A stretch of 47,561 bases of DNA from assembly GCA_964550165.1 (NCBI GenBank), contig CAZJYC010000013.1:1-47561 (forward strand). The letters run 5' to 3'. The first letter of the stretch is position 1. Each line of letters begins with the position of its first letter. Below the pieces are notes generated by a model. It had not been told where the DNA came from and did not search any database. It was given only the letters and a program-made list of their open reading frames with translations. Both the position numbers and the translations under genes were made by a program. Below, one piece after another: positions 8,853 to 16,129 of the stretch. The stretch comes from CAZJYC01 sp964550165. Lineage in GTDB: Bacteria > Acidobacteriota > Aminicenantia > Aminicenantales > Aminicenantaceae.

Positions 8853-9800
8853 ATGAAGAGAAAGGCCAGCACACAAAGTTTTTTTGTCCTTGGACTCAGC
8901 GCCTTGGTCGTCTTTTTCTCACTCAGTTTGGCCCAGACAGGTGACCTGAAAAGTATACTTCAGAGGCCATTTCATTTTACCCAAACTTACGCTATCGGTG
9001 ACAAGGACTATTACCACATCCAAACCGTCTATCTGGAAATGGATGATGCTGGCCGAGTGGCCCAGACGAGTATCCTCGACGGCTACTTTTCCAAAGAAGC
9101 AATCCGCGAGGAGAAGGACAAGAAGTTTTATCGTTTTACCTGGAAGTATGTCAAGACAGGGAGCAGGAAGGGCAAGGGAGAAATCAAGGAATACGAGATC
9201 ATGCCTTTTACCAGGGGCTTTCAGTATGAATTGTCTTACGAGGAAATTACTGGCCACCGGTTTCCTTTTGATTTCTCGCCCATCCCGAAGACAATGGCAG
9301 GCTGGACATTTGTGGTCAAGCTCTTTGATGCCCACACCTTCGATGTCATTGCCTGGCTGGATAATTATGATCAGAAGCTCGACCATTTAGGGGATTCGGC
9401 CAGCCTTCCCGTGGAAAACGCTCTTATTCCCATGGATTTTCCTCCACTTTTCACGGACACCTATTTCAAGCAGGCGCCCTTTTACGCCTCCCTGCACGGG
9501 CTCACGCTCTTCAAGGACGAGCCCTGCGCCATCCTTGCTTTCCGTTCCGACGACAGCAGCGTCAGGATGGTCGCCAACATCAACAACATGAAGCTGCCAA
9601 CCGATGGAGTTTCCTATTATTTAGGAGAGATATTCCTCTCTCTGGAAACAGGAAAGGTCGTCTGGGGAAAAATTATCGAACGAGTGGATTCTATCACTTC
9701 GCTTTTAGTGAAACCTGGCTCTCCCATGAAACATGTAACCATCAGGGAGATTACTCTGGAAAAAATGGACAGGAAAGACTTTGAACAGATTGGCAAATAA
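8853..9800 (+). CDS. Secreted protein of unknown function
   Basis: A 315-residue protein with a clear signal peptide (residues 1-27, cleavage near SLAQTG). The mature part has no motif I can assign. It is mixed alpha/beta with many aromatic residues and strand-like segments (FYRFTWKYVKTGSRKGKGE, WTFVVKLFDAHTFDVIAWL), which suggests a beta-rich periplasmic fold. AAGGAGG stands before the ATG at good spacing. The next gene, a sensor/regulator fusion, starts about 100 bases downstream on the same strand, so the two could be linked, but nothing shows this. Confidence 0.8.
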   Translation: MKRKASTQSFFVLGLSALVVFFSLSLAQTGDLKSILQRPFHFTQTYAIGDKDYYHIQTVYLEMDDAGRVAQTSILDGYFSKEAIREEKDKKFYRFTWKYVKTGSRKGKGEIKEYEIMPFTRGFQYELSYEEITGHRFPFDFSPIPKTMAGWTFVVKLFDAHTFDVIAWLDNYDQKLDHLGDSASLPVENALIPMDFPPLFTDTYFKQAPFYASLHGLTLFKDEPCAILAFRSDDSSVRMVANINNMKLPTDGVSYYLGEIFLSLETGKVVWGKIIERVDSITSLLVKPGSPMKHVTIREITLEKMDRKDFEQIGK

Positions 9801-9904
9801 AATAAATCGTCTGAAGAAAGAGCAGTTAAAACTCATTTGAAACAGCAACAAGCTCTATGAGAGAATAGCTGAGATGACTTCCGATTGGCATTGAAGCCTC
9901 AGCC

Positions 9905-11491
9905 ATGAAAAAAGTCCATAAACAAGCTCTTGTCTGGCTGGTTATTTGCACTGTCCTTGGGCTTCTTTTTGGATTGATTTTTGGCTACATCTACAACCAG
10001 TATCTCGAATTTTTAATCATCGCTCTCAGCCTGTCTTATTTCCTCTGGCTCTTGAATTTTCTGGCTCTTATTTTTGTTAGCCCAAAAATTAAGTCCCTGC
10101 CCAGGAAAAAAGGCCATCTGCTTGAAATCGTCGTTTTTTTTGTCATCACTGTAATCGGATTTTTTATCGCCATAACTATTCTGAGCTATATCTTCGGTTT
10201 TAGTTTTTATAAAGGGAAGATTTTTTTAATCAATATGGGCTTGTTGGTTGTTCTCTACATCATGATTTCTGGCCTGAATTTCTCTATAAAATTTTACAAG
10301 GAACTCAAAGAGAAAGAGCTTGTGGCAGAAAGACTCAAAGCTTTGGCCAGCGAAGCAAAGTTCAAAGCCTTAAAATCCCAGATTCATCCGCACTTCCTCT
10401 TCAACACCCTGAATTCCGTTAACGCTCTGGTCATAGAAAATCCTCGGCAGGCAAGGAAAATGGTTGACCAGTTATCAGGATTGCTCCGTATGTCTCTCGA
10501 CAGCCAGGATAAGACGCTCATGCCCCTGAAAACAGAGCTTAAGTTTGCTCATCTCTACCTTGAGATTGAAAAAGTTCGGTTCGGGAATAAATTGGATTAT
10601 TTGGAGGAGGTTGACCCAGAACTGCTGGATGTTTTTTTCCCTGCGATGGTGCTTCAGCCTCTTCTGGAAAACGCAGTCAAACACGGAATTGCCAAAAGCC
10701 GCAAAGGAGGAGCCATCCGACTGGCAATTGAGCGGAGAGAAGACAAGCTAAGGATTAAAGCTTTAATTATCGATGACGAAGCGCTGGGGCGGAAAATCAT
10801 CCGCGAATATCTAAAATCTCATCCTGAAGTCGAAGTCATGGCTGAGTGTGAGGATGCCTACCAGGCTCTGGAAGCCATCCAGACATGCCCTCCGGACCTT
10901 CTTTTTCTTGACGTCCAAATGCCCGAAATCAACGGCTTCGAGATGTTAAAGATGTTAGATGAAATACCATTTATTATTTTTTCGACGGCTTACGACCGTT
11001 ATGCGCTCGAGGCGTTTGAAGTCAATGCCGTCGACTATCTTCTGAAGCCTTTTGACCAGAAGCGCTTTGACCTCGCCCTGGAGCGAGTAAAAATCCGAAT
11101 CCAGCAAAAAGAAAATGCAGAAAATATCAAAAGTTTGATAAAGCATATCCACTCAGAGAATCCCTACCTGGAAAAAGTCATGGTTAAAAAATCAGGAAAG
11201 ATGGTTGTGTTGGATATTAATGAAATCTACTGGGTCGAGGCCACTGGAGATTATGTCAATTTCCACACCGACAAAAGCTCTTACCTGGTTTTGCAGTCCT
11301 TGAGTCATCTGCAAATCCGGCTAAATCCGGAGCGATTTGTCCGCGTCCATCGCTCGGCGATAGTGAATCTCGAGGCCATTAAAGAAATTGTACCCTGGTC
11401 CAAAGGACAGTGGAAAATTCATTTGAAGAACGGCCAAGAGACGTTCGTCAGCCGTTCCGGCGCAAAACGGATAAAAAAATTTATGATCTGA
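9905..11491 (+). CDS. LytS-type histidine kinase fused in frame to a LytTR response regulator, ATPase domain truncated
   Basis: A 528-residue protein. Residues 10-130 contain four membrane segments. Residues 155-175 are the His_kinase (LytS/YehU) H-box, QIHPHFLFNTLN, with His163 as the likely phosphorylation site. The N-box LQPLLENAVKHG (250-261) follows, but the chain then goes from REDKLRIK straight into ALIIDDE (286 onward), the first strand of a response-regulator receiver domain. The ATP-binding G boxes of the HATPase domain are therefore missing. The receiver keeps DD at 290-291 and the phospho-acceptor Asp336 in LFLDVQMP. A LytTR DNA-binding domain fills about 420-528. In relatives these are two adjacent genes, so an internal deletion probably fused them. 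There is no good ribosome binding site before the ATG. Confidence 0.88.
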   Translation: MKKVHKQALVWLVICTVLGLLFGLIFGYIYNQYLEFLIIALSLSYFLWLLNFLALIFVSPKIKSLPRKKGHLLEIVVFFVITVIGFFIAITILSYIFGFSFYKGKIFLINMGLLVVLYIMISGLNFSIKFYKELKEKELVAERLKALASEAKFKALKSQIHPHFLFNTLNSVNALVIENPRQARKMVDQLSGLLRMSLDSQDKTLMPLKTELKFAHLYLEIEKVRFGNKLDYLEEVDPELLDVFFPAMVLQPLLENAVKHGIAKSRKGGAIRLAIERREDKLRIKALIIDDEALGRKIIREYLKSHPEVEVMAECEDAYQALEAIQTCPPDLLFLDVQMPEINGFEMLKMLDEIPFIIFSTAYDRYALEAFEVNAVDYLLKPFDQKRFDLALERVKIRIQQKENAENIKSLIKHIHSENPYLEKVMVKKSGKMVVLDINEIYWVEATGDYVNFHTDKSSYLVLQSLSHLQIRLNPERFVRVHRSAIVNLEAIKEIVPWSKGQWKIHLKNGQETFVSRSGAKRIKKFMI

Positions 11492-11665
11492 GAAATTATC
11501 CTGGGATTTTTCCCGTGTCAATCCATTTTTCATCCACTGACTGCAAAAAAATCATTTTTTATCGATCAAGAAATGAAACAAAGCGTCCAAAATTCCGGGG
11601 CAGTAGTCTGATCCAGAACGATGCCCTCAATCAAGGAAAATCCTGCTCCAAAAATAGAAAACAGC

Positions 11666-11694
11666 TTGACAGAGAAATGTGAACAGGCTAATTT
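11666..11694 (+). promoter_or_regulatory. Candidate promoter for the kinase-like gene
   Basis: A perfect TTGACA (11666-11671), a 17-base spacer and a weaker TAATTT (11689-11694) lie upstream of the gene starting at 11746. Confidence 0.3.
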
Positions 11695-11745
11695 TTCAAT
11701 AAAGTCATAATGAAGGACAGGCCCATCTTGGAGGGGAGAAGAAAA

Positions 11746-12567
11746 TTGGCGAAAAGATTAATCATGTTTTTCTTCTTGGTGATTCTCACAGGAATTGATT
11801 TCCAGTTTTTAGCCCAATTTACTCCAGAAGAACTGGCGGAAAGGCCCAAATGGGAGAGATTCCTGAAGTCCGCAAAAGTCGTTAGCGCTGAAGACATCGG
11901 CCAGGGGGTGACAAAGCCAAAAAGACTCTTCTTGAAAGAGGGAAACATCGAAGCCTATGCTGTCTGGAAGAGCCCCAGCGGTACCGATGCCGGGACTTTT
12001 GACAAGTGGCAGGCTGAAGTGGCTGCTTACATAATGGATAGACTCCTGGGCTTGAATATGGTTCCTCCCACAGTCGAGAAAAGATATAAAGGAAGGAAAG
12101 GCTCACTTCAGCTTTGGGTTACGCTGGAGACGAGTGAGCTAGAGAGGACGCAGCAAAACGTCCCGATTCCTGCTGATAAAGCCGAACAGATTGAGAAAAT
12201 GATTTATCTGCAAAGAGCGTTTGACAGCCTGATTGCCAACACGGATCGCAGCCTGCAGAATATCCAGTACACCAAAGACTGGCGTCTGGTTCTCATCGAC
12301 CATTCCCGTTCGTTCCGCTCCACAAGAATTTACATTGACCAGCTTGTCTACGGAAAGAACGGAATAAGGAAGAATTTGCTATTCGAGAGACTTCCCCGCG
12401 CTTTTGTCAACAAAATCAGAAGTTTGAGCTATGAAACCATCAGAAGCGCTGTTGGACCTTATCTGACATACGCAGAAGTCGAAGCCATTCTCAGCCGGAA
12501 AAAGTTGCTCTTGAAAGAAATTGACGAGATGGTCAAAGAGAGAGGGGAAGACCAGGTTTTGTACTGA
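11746..12567 (+). CDS. Secreted protein with HipA/PI3-4-kinase-like motif pattern
   Basis: A 273-residue protein with an N-terminal signal peptide or anchor (residues 3-24). The mature part keeps an ordered set of kinase-like motifs: a glycine-containing loop GQGVTKP (52-58), Lys75 in YAVWKSP, Glu91 in a helix WQAEVAAY, a catalytic-loop pattern D160-x4-N165-x-D167-R with Asn172, and a metal-binding-like Asp185 in LIDHSRSF. This order is that of HipA, PI3/4-kinase-like and FAM20-like kinases. Kinase activity is inferred, not shown. The TTG at 11746 is chosen because GGAGGGG precedes it at about nine bases; an upstream ATG at 11710 has no ribosome binding site and would lengthen the n-region of the signal. 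Confidence 0.65.
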   Translation: MAKRLIMFFFLVILTGIDFQFLAQFTPEELAERPKWERFLKSAKVVSAEDIGQGVTKPKRLFLKEGNIEAYAVWKSPSGTDAGTFDKWQAEVAAYIMDRLLGLNMVPPTVEKRYKGRKGSLQLWVTLETSELERTQQNVPIPADKAEQIEKMIYLQRAFDSLIANTDRSLQNIQYTKDWRLVLIDHSRSFRSTRIYIDQLVYGKNGIRKNLLFERLPRAFVNKIRSLSYETIRSAVGPYLTYAEVEAILSRKKLLLKEIDEMVKERGEDQVLY

Positions 12568-12992
12568 TTTTCTGCGTTTATTAAAAAGGATCAGCAAAGC
12601 TCTGAGCCCAAAAAAATTCAAATATTCGTATTTTCATGCATTTTTTTGGATTTTTCGCCACCAAGTCTTTTTCTGCAGACAAAATATTTTTGAAGAAACA
12701 TTTATAACCTATTCATAATAAATTAATAAAAAAAAATTTACATTAAAACTTGCTACCGTTAGAATGGCATGAAGTTTGCAGTAAATAATATATTTGATTA
12801 CAATTTGTAACTCTGAATCTTATAAGTTCAGTAGATAATAAAGGGCGGTTTCGAGGAGGGAGTGATTCTTTATCAAGGAGGTGAGAATAGATTTATTTAA
12901 AAGCATAATGGCTAAGGGATGGAGTGAATATCTTTCACTTCAGGGTTTGTGTTCAAAAATATTTTCGAAAAGGAAGAATAAAGGAGATGGAA
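12568..12992. other. Leader region of the TonB-receptor-like gene
   Basis: This 425-base AT-rich gap holds a well-formed promoter (12737-12765) followed by a leader of about 220 bases. Two Shine-Dalgarno-like stretches (near 12854 and 12873) lie in the leader but lead to no convincing start. No known riboswitch motif was recognised. Confidence 0.45.
12737..12765 (+). promoter_or_regulatory. Sigma70-like promoter for the TonB-receptor-like gene
   Basis: TTTACA (12737-12742), a 17-base spacer and TAGAAT (12760-12765) each match five of six consensus positions, upstream of the long leader of the gene starting at 12993. Confidence 0.45.
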
Positions 12993-15908
12993 TTGAAGAA
13001 AGTTTTAGGTCTCATTTGCTTGCTTCTCTTTGCAGGAGTCTTTGTTTCCGCTCAGGAATTCGGCAGCATCAAGGGTGCGGTTGTTGACGATCAGGGAGTT
13101 CCTTTACCCGGAGTAACGGTGACTTTGAGTGGCTCAAAGATTGTCACCATGAACGCCATCACTTCAGAAAGAGGGAATTTCAGGTTCTTGAATCTCCCTG
13201 TTGCCAACGATTATGTCCTGAAAATAGAGCTGCCGGGTTTCAAGACTGTGATTCGAGAGAAACTGAGCGTTTCTTTCGGAAGAGACGTTATTCTTGAGAT
13301 CAAGATGGAACAAGCCGCTATCGAAGAAGAAGTCACAGTCGTGGGCGAAACGCCTGTCATTGACACCAAGAGAACTCAAGTCGGCGTGAATGTCACTGAA
13401 GAGATGATCATGAGCCTGCCAACAGCCAGGAATCCCTGGGTTATCATGTCCCTGATTCCTGGAATGCTCATCGACAGGGAAGACATCGGCGGCAACGAAG
13501 CCGGGCAGCAGTCGTCCTATTACGGACACGGCGGACGAGATACAGACACAACCTGGAATGTCGACGGAGCCAACATCACTGACAATTCCGCTTTGGGAGC
13601 AGCACCTGCCTATCTCAACATCGCCAGCTACGAAGAGTTGCAGATCAACTATGGAAACAACGACGTCAAGTCCCAGACTGGCGGAGTCCAGCTCAACATC
13701 GTCTCCAGGCGGGGCGGCAACACCTACTCAGGAATGTTCTACCTAGATGCCGAGGATAAAAACTGGCAGGCAGAGAATATCCCAAAAGAACTACTGGATA
13801 TAGGCTACAAAGGCGCGGGCATCAACAGGGTCTATCTCTACGGTGCCAATTTCGGCGGACCTATTATCAGGGACAGAGCCTGGTTCTATCTGTCGTGGGG
13901 TATTCAGGATATCGATTCTATAACTCTCGCCGGAACTTCGGATAAAACCTGGCTGGCTTCCGGCTATGCCAAGCTTAACTTCCAGTTGACGCCAAGCACC
14001 CGGGCCGAAGCCTTTGTCGAATACGACAACAAGCAGAAGTGGGGCAGGTACTGGTATGATGCCACACAACAGGACGCTGATACTGTCTGGAACCAGACAG
14101 GTCCCGGATATATCTGGAAAGGAGAGCTCGAACAGATGTATGGGAACCTGTATCTCAACCTTAAGACTGTCTTCATGAACGGCGGCTTTTTCTTGAAGCC
14201 CTACAAAGGAGACAGGACCGAAGACGGATCTGGGGATTATTTGATTAGGAGATATTATCCGAGCTTCTACATGTCCGGAAACACGGATGATTATGGGACT
14301 GACAGAGACCAGCTCAACATCAACCTGACCGGCACCTACTTCATCGAAAATGTGCTGGGCGCTGACCACGAATGGAAATTTGGAGTGGATTACGTGAGTG
14401 CCACAACCACATCCTTCGACCTCTATGAAGGAAACCTGACCCTTGCCTATTGGGGACCCGATCCGGGCCTTCCGACCGGAGAATGGTGGGAAGCCTGGCT
14501 GCTCAGGGATTACAAGCTCAATGATTATTTCAGCCGCTATTCTGCCTACATCCAGGATACGGCGACTTTTGGCAGATTGGCTGTCAACATCGGAATCAGG
14601 TATGACCAGGAAGCCTCCAAGGTTAAAGATCTCCAAATTCCTGTCTCTCCCTGGCTTCCCTACTACATGCCCCAGGTCAGCGCTGAGGAGATCGACCCTG
14701 GCGTTAAATGGAAAACACTCTCTCCGAGATTAAGCCTGGTTTGGGATATCCGTGGAAACGGAAAAGACGTCCTTAAGTTCTCCGTTGCCCGCTACGGCTC
14801 TCAGTCAGGAAACAACCTTGCCGATTTTATCAACCCGATCGGCTGGACGGAGATCGATGTCATCTGGCAGGATGGTTACCAGGATTTTGTTATGGGAGAA
14901 CCTGATGGCCGCGTGCAGCCATCCGAGCTCTATGGCTACGATTATGATACCGGAGAATTAACGGATCCTGATCCTGAGTATTGGCTCTGGAGTAGCAGTT
15001 CTGTCAACCCGGACGACCCAACGAGTTTAGATCTGCGAAACAAGTTCGACCCAAATTTCAAGTCTCCTCTTCTGGATGAGTTGACAATATCCTATGAAAA
15101 AGAGCTCTTCACCGATTTTGCTGCGCGTTTGGAGTTCTTCTACAAGAAACAGCATCGCGAGGAATGGACAAAAGGAATGCTCACTGACAGGACGACCATA
15201 GAAGATTCCAGAAACTACGAAGAAGAGTACGTTGAGCCTATTACGGGATACACTGTTTATCGCCGCTTTGTGCGTTATCCCTACAGCTACCGGACCAATT
15301 ACGAGAAGGCATTCACGCGCTACCTTGCCGGCCAGATTGTTTTGACCAAGAGGCTTTCCAACAAGTGGATGATGGATGCCTCGTTCACTTTATCAGACTG
15401 GACCTGGCATGCCAAAGATGAATACGTCGACCCCCAGAACCTGGAATATTTTGACGGTGGCTCCTTGGCTCCTGAGAGCGGCGGCTCCGGACTCCAAGGG
15501 ATTTTTGTCAACTCCAGGTGGCAGGCCAAAATTTCCGGGCTCTACCAGTTGCCCTACGGGATAAACGTCAGCGGTGTGTTCGTTGCCCGAGATGGATACG
15601 TCAAGCGGACATATGTGGATGTTTTCAGAACCGGGCGCGGCTGGGATCAGGTTTACGGAAATCCCGACGGCGGCGGAAAATTCGGCGACGAGCGGCTGCC
15701 AACCTTCTGGGTGCTCAACTTCAGGGCGGAAAAGATCTTCAAACTCTCTGAGACATCAACGGTTGTCATTTCTGCGGATGCTTTCAACATCACCAATGCT
15801 GCTCATGCCTTGAAGAGAGAAATGAATATGGAGGCGCCCAATTTCGACCAGGATCTCAGAATCCTAAATCCCAGAGTCTTCAGGTTCGGAGTGAGGTTCA
15901 CCTTCTAA
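12993..15908 (+). CDS. TonB-dependent receptor-like outer-membrane protein with carboxypeptidase-regulatory-like domain
   Basis: A 971-residue outer-membrane protein. The signal peptide ends near VSAQEFG. A CarboxypepD_reg beta-sandwich (GAVVDDQGVPLPGVTVTLSG) follows at about residues 25-105, then a plug-like domain (VTVVGETPVIDTKRTQ onward) and a long beta-barrel that ends in FRFGVRFTF, with the terminal aromatic residue expected for BAM insertion. These Acidobacteriota-type receptors resemble SusC but no SusD partner is encoded here; the substrate is unknown. The TTG at 12993 is preferred because AAGGAG lies six bases before it, whereas the ATG at 12987 touches the same site and a further ATG at 12924 lacks one. 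A promoter is visible upstream and a strong terminator downstream, so it is probably monocistronic. Confidence 0.9.
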   Translation: MKKVLGLICLLLFAGVFVSAQEFGSIKGAVVDDQGVPLPGVTVTLSGSKIVTMNAITSERGNFRFLNLPVANDYVLKIELPGFKTVIREKLSVSFGRDVILEIKMEQAAIEEEVTVVGETPVIDTKRTQVGVNVTEEMIMSLPTARNPWVIMSLIPGMLIDREDIGGNEAGQQSSYYGHGGRDTDTTWNVDGANITDNSALGAAPAYLNIASYEELQINYGNNDVKSQTGGVQLNIVSRRGGNTYSGMFYLDAEDKNWQAENIPKELLDIGYKGAGINRVYLYGANFGGPIIRDRAWFYLSWGIQDIDSITLAGTSDKTWLASGYAKLNFQLTPSTRAEAFVEYDNKQKWGRYWYDATQQDADTVWNQTGPGYIWKGELEQMYGNLYLNLKTVFMNGGFFLKPYKGDRTEDGSGDYLIRRYYPSFYMSGNTDDYGTDRDQLNINLTGTYFIENVLGADHEWKFGVDYVSATTTSFDLYEGNLTLAYWGPDPGLPTGEWWEAWLLRDYKLNDYFSRYSAYIQDTATFGRLAVNIGIRYDQEASKVKDLQIPVSPWLPYYMPQVSAEEIDPGVKWKTLSPRLSLVWDIRGNGKDVLKFSVARYGSQSGNNLADFINPIGWTEIDVIWQDGYQDFVMGEPDGRVQPSELYGYDYDTGELTDPDPEYWLWSSSSVNPDDPTSLDLRNKFDPNFKSPLLDELTISYEKELFTDFAARLEFFYKKQHREEWTKGMLTDRTTIEDSRNYEEEYVEPITGYTVYRRFVRYPYSYRTNYEKAFTRYLAGQIVLTKRLSNKWMMDASFTLSDWTWHAKDEYVDPQNLEYFDGGSLAPESGGSGLQGIFVNSRWQAKISGLYQLPYGINVSGVFVARDGYVKRTYVDVFRTGRGWDQVYGNPDGGGKFGDERLPTFWVLNFRAEKIFKLSETSTVVISADAFNITNAAHALKREMNMEAPNFDQDLRILNPRVFRFGVRFTF

Positions 15909-15930
15909 GCTCAAGCACGAAATCGAGTTC

Positions 15931-15969
15931 GAAGCCCCTTCCGCGACGCGGAAGGGGCTTCTTTTTTTT
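15931..15969 (+). terminator. Strong Rho-independent terminator
   Basis: GAAGCCCCTTCCGCG (15931-15945) and its exact reverse complement (15947-15961) form a GC-rich 12-15 base-pair hairpin followed by a run of eight T. It lies 22 bases after the TonB-receptor-like stop codon and ends that unit. Confidence 0.92.
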
Positions 15970-16009
15970 AGCCTCGGATGTTAGAATGCAAGACGGAGGT
16001 TCAGGATGA

Positions 16010-16117
16010 AAAAGACAGGAGGTCATCCAGGCTTTTGAGAAATATCTTGAGCATGACCCTGATTCCCAGCGGGCTGCCCAGGTCAGGAATTTCATAGAGA
16101 TTCTGAAAAAGAGATAG
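16010..16117 (+). pseudogene. Remnant: C-terminal TPR-like tail
   Basis: After the terminator and before the sulfatase gene, a frame without a start codon reads VIQAFEKYLEHDPDSQ, then RAAQVRNFIEILKKR and a stop. This is the usual ending of a TPR protein. An in-frame stop at 16007-16009 closes it on the left. The same sequence read one frame over continues upstream as MLECKTEVQDEKD, which hints at a frameshift in the decaying gene. No ribosome binding site is seen. Confidence 0.45.
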
Positions 16118-16129
16118 CAATTTTATTTC

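Noticed and set aside
11540..11565. AT-only palindrome AAAAAATCATTTTTT after the kinase-regulator fusion as a terminator
   Set aside because: No G-C pairs in the stem, so it is unlikely to end transcription.
12881..13087. A 68-codon frame with GTG start in the leader of the TonB-receptor-like gene
   Set aside because: The Shine-Dalgarno sequence touches the GTG, and the frame runs through the signal-peptide region of the real gene in another phase.
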